From positions 19,818,001-19,882,000 of the forward strand of contig OY754466.1 in the NCBI GenBank assembly GCA_963575645.1: a stretch of DNA of 64,000 nucleotides. Reading direction: 5' to 3'. The position numbers and the translations under genes were made by a program. Origin of the DNA: Xanthostigma xanthostigma (lineage: Eukaryota; Arthropoda; Insecta; Raphidioptera; Raphidiidae). Below the pieces are notes generated by a model. The model made no database searches, was not told the origin of the DNA, and worked only from the letters and a program-made list of their open reading frames with translations. Below, in pieces: positions 10,946 through 20,584 of this stretch (position 1 is the first letter of the stretch; the number at the start of each line of letters is the position of its first letter).

Positions 10946-12919
10946 ATGTTTTTATTTTTTAACTTAGAGTTGAAAAATGTTTATAATAGTATATCTATAA
11001 TGGCTAAGCATTCATTATCGGCACGTCAGTTCTTGATTCAACAGTTAATTTCTAATATCGTCGCGATGTTATCAAAGAAAACGTGTTTTGTTTTGTTATT
11101 CTTTACTTTTCCACAGTTGTTGTCTTGTGATAATAGTTATTGCTTGTCAAAAATTATTAGTCAAAAAGTTACGCCAGGAAATATTGTTGTTTATAAAGTC
11201 GACACTCAGTCAAAAAGGTTTCAAAAATTCAATTCTACGAAACCGACGATCTTAAAATATATTTTAAATAATTCTTATAATTATTTTGAACTTTATCAAC
11301 GTTTAAATCTACAGAAATACTACATCTGGCAAATAGTTACTGACATAAATAAGAATATTTCTATTGTTGGAAAACCGAATTGTTATATTATACAAATTCA
11401 ACTACAAAATATTTCATTTTTTAATAAAACGCTGGAAGCAATAATGAAACATCGAAATTTTAATGGAAGAGCTCAAATCGTGATTGATATAATTTCAAAC
11501 TATGACAATTTCAATGAAAGGATCAGTGTAGCAAAAATGATCGTAAAAGAATTCTGGATACATAAAATTGCCAAGGTCATAATAATAATTCAAAATGAAA
11601 TTTTTACTTGGATTCCATATACACATGCGGAAAATTGTGGAGAAAAATTGGAAGACAAAAATATTCTATATTTTGAAAATTGTACAAATGAGTCAATTGC
11701 AAAAATACCATATCTTTCGAGGAATTTGAATCGTTGTGTATTTAATATTTGCACGTGGGTTTGGGAACCTTACATTCTTCCGCCGTTAAAAAATGACCCA
11801 AAAACTTTAGAAACAATTTACGATTCTGGTATCGAGATTAAAATGATGTTTGCATTATCCGAAAAAATGAATTTCACTCCTGTTTTTCGAACGAATCTGT
11901 CCGCTCTGCCTGGATTAAATTTACTGCCATTTTTTGAAAGACCTGGATTCGATTTCGCCATGTCTACTGTGATACCACTTTTAAAATATCATGAAAAGGC
12001 GGACAGCACAATAACTTACCTTGGTGACTCTTTGACGTGGTTCGTGCCAAGAGCGCAAGCCTCTTACGATTTGACTATAAATAATATCTTTTCATTAACT
12101 GTTTGGTTTCTATGCATTTTTTCTATAGTTCTCGTTACGATTTTTGTATATTTTGTGAGCAAATTGCAAACCACCAGTAATATGGATATTAGCGAAATAT
12201 TTTTCAGTCTCTATTATATGTTTTATGGTGGTTGTTGTTACATTAAACAATACAATATTACGACATTAAGGCTTATATTAGTATTATGGGCACTCTTCTG
12301 TTTTCATTTTGACGTTGCCTATCAAACAAAACTAACAAGCCAATATACAGAACCAGTTCTCGAAAAACAAATTTCTAATGTAAGTGAACTTATTGATTCG
12401 GGAATTAAATATGGATTTATAGATAACGTGACGAATTTTTTGATTGATCCAGATAAAAATTATCAAACCATTATTAAAAATTTTGAGTCGTGTCGAAATT
12501 CAGGTTTGAAATGCCTTAGAAGAGTTGCTTACAAAAGAGATTTTGCTTACGTCACCAACCGATTGTATGCAAAGTATTTTATAGAAGATCGCTATATCTA
12601 TGCTTTCGAGAAAAATCTGATGTCTTACAATGTTGAAATGCTAGTCAAGAGAAACCATCCCTATTTAGAACAAGTGAACAATATTCTTGGAAATTTCTTG
12701 TCTGCTGGACTATTTGAGAAGTGGCGTACAGATGTTATTTTAAATCTAGAAAAAAAGAATCAAAGCAACAATAACGGAGAGCCTAATAAATTGACATTAA
12801 AACAAATGAGAGTTGCATTTTACGTATTTTTCACAAATCTGATCATTGCCTGTGTTGCTTTTTGTTGGGAAATCATTTTTAAACAAATAAAATTAAGAGA
12901 AATGTTCATTTTCAAATAA
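10946..12919 (+). CDS. divergent ionotropic receptor (IR), intronless chemoreceptor
   Basis: This is an uninterrupted 657-codon ORF. The likely true start is Met41 (11066), because MLSKKTCFVLLFFTFPQLLSC is a good signal peptide; from Met1 the signal would be internal. The architecture fits insect variant ionotropic glutamate receptors. An extracellular amino-terminal part runs to about residue 260. The S1 ligand-binding half follows (VWEPYILPP about 272-280, GIEIKMMFALSEKMNF about 295-310, TWFVPRA about 364-370). TM1 is at about 382-403, the pore loop at about 413-437, TM2 at about 439-458, then S2 (about 465-615) and TM3 (about 621-645) with a short cytoplasmic tail. The pore has no SYTANLAAF motif, only a loose FHFDVAYQTKLTSQYTEP equivalent, as in divergent IRs. 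By family knowledge it would be a ligand-gated cation channel subunit in chemosensory dendrites working with an IR co-receptor. The ligand is unknown. No neighbour paralog is in the window. Confidence 0.93.
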   Translation: MFLFFNLELKNVYNSISIMAKHSLSARQFLIQQLISNIVAMLSKKTCFVLLFFTFPQLLSCDNSYCLSKIISQKVTPGNIVVYKVDTQSKRFQKFNSTKPTILKYILNNSYNYFELYQRLNLQKYYIWQIVTDINKNISIVGKPNCYIIQIQLQNISFFNKTLEAIMKHRNFNGRAQIVIDIISNYDNFNERISVAKMIVKEFWIHKIAKVIIIIQNEIFTWIPYTHAENCGEKLEDKNILYFENCTNESIAKIPYLSRNLNRCVFNICTWVWEPYILPPLKNDPKTLETIYDSGIEIKMMFALSEKMNFTPVFRTNLSALPGLNLLPFFERPGFDFAMSTVIPLLKYHEKADSTITYLGDSLTWFVPRAQASYDLTINNIFSLTVWFLCIFSIVLVTIFVYFVSKLQTTSNMDISEIFFSLYYMFYGGCCYIKQYNITTLRLILVLWALFCFHFDVAYQTKLTSQYTEPVLEKQISNVSELIDSGIKYGFIDNVTNFLIDPDKNYQTIIKNFESCRNSGLKCLRRVAYKRDFAYVTNRLYAKYFIEDRYIYAFEKNLMSYNVEMLVKRNHPYLEQVNNILGNFLSAGLFEKWRTDVILNLEKKNQSNNNGEPNKLTLKQMRVAFYVFFTNLIIACVAFCWEIIFKQIKLREMFIFK

Positions 12920-13232
12920 TAATAAGGTTAAATATTTGTAAGTGTGAAATACAAATGTTTGTAAGAACACCACATTAATAATAATGATTAATTTATTGAG
13001 TGCTGATTATTTCACAAAAACTACAATGTTTTATAGTTACTTATACATTCCAAACTCTACTTAATTAAGATTTAGTTTCAGATCAACTTAATTAATATAA
13101 TCTGTGGATAATATAGTGAACTGTATCTAGTAGCATAATGCGGTATATTACGACGAGTAGTAACATTATATTAAAACGAGAAAATAGCAAGTTTTATCCA
13201 TCACATGAGACAGAATATCATTGCGTATATAA
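12920..13232. other. 3' flank of the ionotropic receptor gene
   Basis: AT-rich non-coding sequence directly after the receptor stop codon. No canonical AATAAA is obvious close to the stop; aataataa at the stop itself is the nearest match. Nothing else recognised. Confidence 0.4.
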
Positions 13233-14001
13233 CCGGGTGAGGCAATAGTTCCGGAACGGTTGAATATCTCGCATACTACGCATCATATAAAAAAAAAATT
13301 CGTGTCAAATATTTTTCGAAAAACTATTTTTTGATACCACACATGACTCCCCACCCCCCACCCAGTAGGTGGGGGGGAGGGGCAACTTTAAAATTTTAAA
13401 TAAGAACCCCTATTTTTATTGCAGATTCGGATTCTACGGGAAAAATTACATCAATTTTACTTCGATCGTTTTTTTCGATTCGCGACCGATGTTGCGGTAA
13501 TCGCGAAAAACTTAAAAAATCAATCCAATTTCGCAATAATGGATGACATTCCATTCACAATTTCGAAGTTTCCCCACCCTCCACACACTGGTTGGGCGGT
13601 GGGGGGTCATGTGTGGTATCAAAAAAAAGTTTTGCGAAAAATATTTGATACGTATTTTTTTGTTTTTCGATTTTTGCGTAATATGCAAAATATCCGACTT
13701 TTCCGGAAATTATTGATTTTTTAAGTTTTTCGCGATTACCGCGACATCGGTCGCGAATCGAAAAAAACGATCGAAGTAAAATTGCTGTAATTTTTCCCGT
13801 AGAATCCGAATCTGCAATAAAAAATAGGGGTTCCTATTTAAAATTTTAAAGTTGCCCCTCCCCCCACCAACTGGGTGGGGGTGGGGAGTCATGTGTGGTA
13901 TCAAAAAATAGTTTTCGAAAAATATTTGACACGTATTTTTTTTTTATATGATGCGTTGTATGCGAAATATTCAACCGTTCCGGGACTTTTGCCTCATCGG
14001 T
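13233..14001. repeat. foldback element, arms ~280 bp, with a third internal copy
   Basis: The ends ACCGGGTGAGGCAA and TTGCCTCATCGGT pair, and the arms continue through aacggttgaatat, gataccacacatgactcccc and gcagattcggattctacggg. A further copy of the cacatgac-ccccacc segment lies between the arms at about 13570-13650. Short ORFs in the arms are mirror images and not genes. No clear target duplication. Confidence 0.8.
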
Positions 14002-15376
14002 ACATGGTATATGTTTAATGTGGACAATACATCCCGCTTTAGGCGGGGCAGTCCCGCTTTCAGGCTGTCTATCCCGCTGTGTGTAGCGAGGGCAAAAATG
14101 TATTGCTTTCGCAAACAGATCAAACGATAATTTAATTTACAATTATTTTTTGGACTCGCGGCGTGTAACTGCGGCGTGGTAGGCGACGAGAGAGCGAATG
14201 AGGCACGAGAGCGGGATAGATATCCGCTTTTTAATCTGCTTGTTTTCTGACTGTTTTTCGTGTCCAAGTGAGTGAACCCCAGTTATGGAAAACCGTCAGA
14301 AAAACAAGCAGATTAAGCGGATATATCACAGAAATGCTATGGTAATCAATCAAAATTGTTCCAGAATATTCAAACTTTAGGCGCGTTGATATTAATTGTC
14401 GATCCATGGAGATGGAGTTACTCCTATAAACCAACAATTAACATGCAGATACTACATGATTATCTAATATCTAAGCTCTAAAAGCGATTAAATTAAGTGA
14501 TTTTCACTCATTTGGTGGCTAAAAATTACAAGTATATCACTAGGGCTTAGTAACTCAGTTTGTGCTACATACTCTTTTCTTAATAAAAACTCGCAAAATA
14601 AAATGTTTTTTTACGTAATTCCGCAGATATCCCGCTCTGACAAAAAAAAACAAACATAAATGGTCACATTATAATATTATGTTGCACTACCCCATAAAAT
14701 AGCTGGGTTTCTTTTCACTTCATGGGCACTAGAGTCAATGTGCTACAAAACTGATTGCTGTCTCAGGTCTATGGAGATAATATGATGAATAGAGATGACA
14801 GTAAAAACTTAATAATCGATTAATCGAACTGTAATAATAAACGATAATCCGATTAAATTGTTCGGAAATAATTGATTATTATTATAATTTGATTAATCGA
14901 ATGTTATTTTTGTTTTTGTCAATATGACAGGTCATCCAAAATGTATTGACTTAGAGCGCCCGTGATAGAAATTTTGCGACAGTTGTGTCTATCCTTGTCT
15001 TTTATGCAGGTCGGAAGCTCCCCAAGTTAGACCCGCCGGATTTACTGTGTACTGTTGAAGGGGTTCTAGCGCCCTTTTTTTTAGTCGGTGTGACATGTGG
15101 TACAACTGTTCTACAAATAGAGATATTAGACTAGAGTACGCGAGTGAGTCTTGAAAGTGTCTGCAATTCAGACAGAGAACAGTTCCTTATCTATATGGTA
15201 ACTAATGATACAAAACAATGCTGATTTGAGTAAAAAAATATCTGATTTTTGGGGTTTCTGTAGCGTTCTCTCTCTCTCAACTGAGGACACTTTCACTTAT
15301 GGCAAGCATACGAACTAGCGTATACTCTAGTTACTTAGTTCTCTATGGTTCTATTTCTACATAATAAAATTATATA
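14002..15376. other. intergenic with small inverted repeats
   Basis: Two smaller inverted repeats are visible. At about 14217-14330 the pair is ggatagatatccgcttttta…/ …aagcggatatatc with ctgcttgttttctgac. At about 15131-15331 the pair is ctagagtacgcgagtgag/…actagcgtatactctag. Around 14815-14905 there are repeated TAATCGATTAATCGA-like motifs. No gene. Confidence 0.55.
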
Positions 15377-15567
15377 GGGTTGTTCCGAAATATAACCCAG
15401 TATACTGGCCAGTGCTAATGACGTCATGAATTCGATGCCATAATTGCACTGGTATGCCACCGTATTGTACTGGTGAGACAGATGAGACGTAGCATAAACA
15501 TTTAACCGGACGTGTGTGCATCAGACTTTGTAGAATTTTTTATTTTATTATTTGTTATTTGCAATAG

Positions 15568-16643
15568 AATAGAATAGAATAGTATTTATTATCTAAATTA
15601 CTCTTTACAAGTGGATACGTCAAAACACAAAATCTCAATCAACATATATAATAATAAATAAATAAAATACAAGTTGGTAAAATACATAATTAAAATCTAA
15701 AATCACCAATATTATAAAGACATTGAGTAAGCAAAGTTGCCTTAATTTCTTTTTTAAATTTATTTAATTCCATATTTTTTATATAAAGAGGCAACATAAT
15801 GAACATTTTTAGTGCGTGATATTCAGCACTATTATTAAATAAAGACATTTTGGATTTTGGCAAAATCACATTCAAATTATTTCTAGTGTCGTGTCCATGG
15901 ATAGCCTGAAATGTGTCGTATTTGTTGATAGTTGATACGTTGCTTAATAAAGCACAAAGTAAAATAGACATAATTATATAGACGGTACAGTTAAAATACA
16001 TCTAATATATAAAATTCTCGTGTCACAGTTTTCGTTGCCATACTCCTCCGAAACGGCTTGACCGATTTTGATGAAATTTTTTGTGCTTATCCGGTATCTA
16101 TGAGAATCGGCCAACATCTATTTTTCATCCCCCTAAATGTTAGGGGTAGTCCACCCCTAAATTTTTTTTCTTCCTTCCCCATTCGTTCTTTTGCACCCGG
16201 GTGAAACCGGGCGGGACCGCTAGTTTATCAATAAAAGTTTGTTTGCAACTGGCACGAAAATCCAGATTAAAAATGACACGAATTGCCTTTTTTTGGAGCA
16301 AGAAAATTTTTTTGATATCTGCACAATAGCCCCAGCTTATATTATTTGTATTATATTTCTGAAATAAATTTATTATTATTATTATTATTATTAACAATAC
16401 CATATTTCACCTGTTGATAAAAGTATGCATAATACACAGATAAGCAAACTTTAGAGTCAAAACAGCTATTTTTAATGACTCGAAGGGCAAAAATACTTTT
16501 AGGTAGTTTCGCAGATAGATTGTCAACGTGCAGGGCATTCCAAGAAAGTGTGTCAGTTAATGTTACACCTGAAAAGTTAATTTCTGCTTTTTTATTGAGC
16601 CGTTTATTATCTAACACAAGATTAAGATCTAAGTTACTTTTAA
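15568..16643 (-). pseudogene. 3' end of a non-LTR retrotransposon (reverse transcriptase C-terminus)
   Basis: Minus-strand pieces in broken frames give LTDTLSWNALHVDNLSAKL, YAYFYQQVKYGIV, KKIFLLQKKAIRVIFNL and later HDTRNNLNVILPKSKMSLF. In order, this is the usual C-terminal part of Jockey/CR1-like reverse transcriptases. The frame breaks at an (AAT)n run (16369-16395) after YGIV, and a Helitron (16001-16223) splits the tail. The 3' end finishes in a TATTC microsatellite (15564-15585), typical of LINE tails. Strongly 5'-truncated and inactive. Confidence 0.85.
16001..16223 (+). mobile_element. short non-autonomous Helitron inserted in the LINE
   Basis: It begins TCTAATATATAAAATTCTCG and ends GGGCGGGACCGCTAG. 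It is inserted exactly between A (16000) and T (16224), with a GC hairpin (cccgggtgaaaccggg) a few bases before CTAG. These are the defining Helitron features: 5' TC, 3' CTRR, A/T host site and no target duplication. If it is removed, the minus-strand LINE reading rejoins as …FIDK|CILTVPS, which resembles the family consensus. Confidence 0.85.
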
Positions 16644-17080
16644 TAATGTTTATTCAACAAAGTAAAGTTACGTTTGGTGGACGAGGGAAATAATAATACG
16701 TCATCGCGCTGGCCAGTATATTTTAGAACAAAACAACAGTATGGCGTCATATTCATGACGTCATTAGTACTGACCAGTATTAATACTGGGTTATATTTCG
16801 GAGCATACCCCCGATATTTTATTGTTGTATCACGTGATAGGTGATAGAGTTTTCTTACCCATAATACATACTTCGTATATCCTGATCAATGAACCATGTT
16901 AATTTACTGTTATTTCATTTTTATTAATTGGTTGTTAATTTTTGGATCAATGGTATATAGAGTCGTGTTTTGGTTTGTGTTGAGTGTGTGGAAAATTAAA
17001 ATTATTTTCCGAATTTGCTTGAACCATCGATTGTTTATAGAACGGAGTCTGTAAGCGTCAAACTCTTGTTGAGCATAGTT

Positions 17081-17660
17081 CAAGGCCGCTGTGCACGAGG
17101 ATGGTTTTGCCGCTAGAGCTAGAATTATTCTGGGACTTGTGCTCGCCGGCAGGCTGGCTACGAGGATGAAAATGAGGTCACTGCCGGCTAGAGTGCGAGG
17201 TCACAAGATAGATTTCAAAATAAGAACTAGGGCTATTTTTCGTACTAGTTTCAAATTTGTCTGCTTGTTTTGAGCAAGAACCAATCAAGAAACAGTTTCT
17301 TGTCACGTGGGCGACATGGATAAACGCCCACAAACAACCACGGGTCATATATATAGCGTGTGTTCTGTTCAGAGACAATAAACGTTAACTTTTGTTAACA
17401 ATCGAATTATCACTTTTTTTTTGTTGAGATTTATGCTAGCTCAACACACAGGGGCTATACATAGCATTGTTCACAATGATATGGAATTATCACTGCACGC
17501 GCACAAAACCCATCTACAAAGCAAGCTTTAATACATGCATGATGTCAAACGAACGCATAAAAGCCATCACCAAAACCAGCGCTTAGGCACGCTTGAAATA
17601 TAGCCGTGGAATTTAAAAGGAATCTAGAGGGCAAAACCAACCTCGTGTGCAGCGGCCTTG
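17081..17660. mobile_element. TIR element, hAT-like ends, no clear TSD
   Basis: CAAGGCCGCTGTGCACGAGG at the left pairs with CCTCGTGTGCAGCGGCCTTG at the right. The 580-bp interior is non-coding. The flanking 8-mers do not match, so the superfamily is uncertain. The rest of 16811-18792 has no gene I can support. Confidence 0.65.
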
Positions 17661-18792
17661 ACTTTTACTGATAAACGAAATTTATTCCTCCATACTGATA
17701 ATAATTTGTGCATTGTGTTTCCATCTACAGAAATCGGAATCCCTACGATTCAGCGCAGCTGATCTATTTAGTCGGAAACCTTGTGTGTTTGCTTTTGCAG
17801 TTTGCTCGTATCAGTAAGTTCTCTAAATATTGAATAATATCTCGATGTGATCGTTATACTACGTAATGTGAGAAATAAAAAGTTATGAATCTTGCATGGA
17901 TTGTAATACAGCAAAATACGATGTTACCGATTTCATAATCTGAAACAAAAGTTTTCTCTAAAATTTACTTTAATGAACTTAAGTAACAAAATGATAACAC
18001 ACATTTGTATACAAAAATAAATAGTATAAGACAGGCGGATGATCAGAGAACGAAGTGTTACTAATACAGGGGTTACGTTTTTATCATTTTTGTTTTTCGA
18101 AAGCCAATTATTTATGATTTATAAGAATATTTTGAATAAAATAATCCTTGATTAAAATCTCTTCCTACTTAGTTCGGTCAAAAAAATAAAGTAGGTATCA
18201 ATCACGAACTCTGTAACCAGGACAGTGGACACCCAGTTTTATAGTCTAGGAGCCAGTGGCCGGCAGACTATAAGTATATTATCACCAAAGATGATATTTT
18301 GCTCAATGACTCTCCTATACCTACCATACATGAGATGTGAAGTCACTAAGTCCAGCGAAGGTAGCTATGACGTCACTCTGCAGGTAAGAGGTACGAAAAT
18401 CAGATCAAGTTCGGAAGTATTTTAACAAAGCTGCCGTTTGGATATATTCCAGAATATGATTATTGCGACCAAAAAAAACAATGGCAGGCGATTTGGCTGG
18501 TTTTAACCTTATGGCAGACGTTTTTGAAAATTAAAAATAAATTTTTTTTCAAAAGTAATTCACCAAATCTGATTTTTAAATGTGTTGTTGGTAATAGTAT
18601 TATCAGCTTATTTTTGAAATGGCAGACGTTTTCTCCGGTTGTAATATTTCGGCAGACGACAAAATATTACTTACAGTGCAAATAAATGTACCTACTGTAA
18701 TTACTTTGACTTCTATGATTTCTGCATGCAAACGGATATATTATGAAAAATATATGAAAAAATGGTACTTTAGCCTGGGAAAATTAAGAAAT

Positions 18793-19997
18793 TCAGACCA
18801 AATAATTCATGTAGTTTTGAAAGTTGCTACAGTTATTCCTAAAGGTGTCCAGATGAATATACTAAAAGCCCCCGAGGGAGGGACACGAGCCGGCGTTGGG
18901 GAAGGGGGGGGGAAAGGTGTCCTTTTCAAGGTTTTTGCTTGTGACTCGAAAACTATTTATAATATCTCTTTAGTGACTTCTACATTAATTATCTACATTA
19001 AATTTCCTATAAATTATGTCTAAACATTTTTACTGTACGATCAATACTTTATGAGATACAGAGTATTAAAGGTGATAAAAATAAGAAGCTAATTCTTTTT
19101 TTTTGATCAAAAGCCATTACTAAAGAAAATAGCAACTGTATTTTATAACCCAACATCAACTCCGGATGTTATAGCAGAAGACGGAGAAAAAATGTTTCTT
19201 GAAGTATACCGAGCGCCCTGTACTCAGTCTGAGATTAATAGACATCGATTCACAGTTTTTCTGAAATCTTGTACCAAGCCCAAACCGGATCTTTCTTCCC
19301 TCCCCCCTACCAAAGGTTCAGCGAAATATCACGCTTACAGAGTATTCCATCAAGTAGAGGAGTGGCTTGGGCACCAACTGCCTCCTGAAATATGGGGTTG
19401 GAAGCGAGGAGTAAATGGAAACTTAGAACCAATCACGACCTTGAATCCTCCTGCTCCTGACGCGTTGTTAAGTTCAATTTTTTGCCGATGTAAAAGTGGT
19501 TGTTCTGGAAAATGCAGTTGCCGAAAAGCGGGCATTAAGTGTAGTCTTATCTGTAACGGCTGCCTAGGAGCTTATACTAATGGAGCCCTCATCGATGTTA
19601 ATGATAAAGATGAAACACAATTTGATTGATAAGTCGGCATACTCGTGCAAAAAAATTTGTTTAATTTTTCAGAATTAAAATTTGTAAAACGATTTAGCTT
19701 CTTATTTTTATCACCTTTCATACTCTGTAATCTGTATCTCCTAAAGTATTGATCGTACAGTAAAAATGTTTAGACATAATTTATAGGAAATTTAATGTAG
19801 ATAATTAATGTAGAAGTCACTAAAGAGATATTATAAATAGTTTTCGAGTCACAAGCAAAAACCTTGAAAAAGAGACCTTTCCCCCCTCCCCTACCGCCGG
19901 CTCGTGTCCCTCCCTCGGGGGCTTTTAGTATATTCATCTGGACACCTTAAGAAATAACTGTACCAACTTTCAAAACTACATGAATTATTTGGTCTGA
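18793..19997. mobile_element. foldback element carrying a CXC-domain ORF
   Basis: The left arm (18793-19092, from tcagaccaaataattcatg) is the reverse complement of the right arm (19693-19997, to attatttggtctga). The arms are about 300 bp with a few mismatches and small indels. They include a G/C-rich block (ccccgagggagggacacgag) and a block ending aataagaagctaa. The 600-bp spacer holds an open frame that starts at the arm boundary (19093). No obvious target duplication. Confidence 0.85.
19093..19629 (+). CDS. transposon-type protein fragment with CXC Cys-rich module
   Basis: The frame is open from just inside the left arm (stop at 19090-19092) to the TGA at 19627-19629. The first ATG is at 19192, giving 145 aa. 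The C-terminal part reads WGWKRGVNGNLEPITTL, then PPAPDALLSSIFCRCKSGC, then SGKCSCRKAGIKCSLICNGC. This matches the C-terminal signature of a widespread invertebrate family of uncharacterised, repeat-associated proteins (…WGWK…G.L.PI…PAPD.LL..I.C.CK.GC…C.CRK.G..CS..C..C). The upstream in-frame stretch KPLLKKIATVFYNPTS also fits that family. The N-terminal two thirds or more of the usual protein is missing. The Cys pattern suggests metal binding; the role is unknown. I regard it as a captured fragment, although the absence of stops over 178 codons means expression cannot be excluded. Confidence 0.6.
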   Translation, partial: FFFFDQKPLLKKIATVFYNPTSTPDVIAEDGEKMFLEVYRAPCTQSEINRHRFTVFLKSCTKPKPDLSSLPPTKGSAKYHAYRVFHQVEEWLGHQLPPEIWGWKRGVNGNLEPITTLNPPAPDALLSSIFCRCKSGCSGKCSCRKAGIKCSLICNGCLGAYTNGALIDVNDKDETQFD

Positions 19998-20521
19998 TCG
20001 ACGATTCTGAAACTAATTTTCTTAGACTACTTACTACTTTATAATAATGGATGGGGAAGACGGACTGTTTAATAATAATTATTATTATAAAAACATTTTG
20101 TTAATTTATAATAATGAAAATATGATTTAAGTTTTTACCTAATGTGGCACAGCCAAAAAGGAAGGGTTATAAGTATAGCAATCTATCAAAGTCTGTATTT
20201 ACGGTCTACGGATGTTCCACCGGATCGCCTAAACTATTCATTCGATTTTGATAAATAATATCCAATCGATTCGTTATTATGGTCTGGGTAGCATAGGCTA
20301 CATTTCTTTTTTAATTTTGGTCCCAGGGGTGAGCAAATTGGAAACAAATAAAACATAATTTCAAACAAGCCAGAAAACGGTCCATCTCGAAACACAGCAA
20401 ATCTAGATTTCCTAGTTACAGACTTCGTGGTTTTAAGTTTCATTTTTTGGCTTTCCTCTAAAAATCTGTGGGTCTCCGTATTATGTGTGTGATTTTGTAT
20501 ATATTTTTATAGAGACCTACT

Positions 20522-20584
20522 TTATTTTTTCAGCGAACTAAATAAATCCAGCAAAATAGATGCATAGAAATAAAAATATGCTTT
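20522..20584 (-). CDS. odorant receptor exon 5 (terminal, tentative)
   Basis: 21 codons including TAA, after the acceptor CACCTAG|AAAGC, in phase with exon 4. The aromatic-rich start KAYFYFYASILLD fits the usual SYSyf..L ending of the seventh membrane segment, but the match is loose and the acceptor has only a modest pyrimidine tract. Confidence 0.6.
   Translation of the reverse strand, partial: KAYFYFYASILLDLFSSLKK

Larger units (their letters stand above)
15377..16810. mobile_element. TIR MITE split by a LINE insertion
   Basis: The ends TGTTCCGAAATATAACCCAG and CTGGGTTATATTTCGGAGCA define the element. An uninterrupted copy in the opposite orientation lies at 46889-47252 (about 364 bp). 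Comparison shows that this copy was opened at ttgcaata|atgt by the LINE fragment at 15568-16643. No transposase. Confidence 0.85.

Noticed and set aside
16140-16403. 87-codon minus-strand ORF as a distinct gene
   Set aside because: Composite of LINE reverse-transcriptase sequence and the inserted Helitron.
18619-19023. 134-codon ORF starting MADVFSGCNISADD
   Set aside because: Its second half is translation of a foldback arm (Gly/Arg-rich block). The GCNIS resemblance to transposon GCDTTS motifs is too weak, and there is no conserved continuation.
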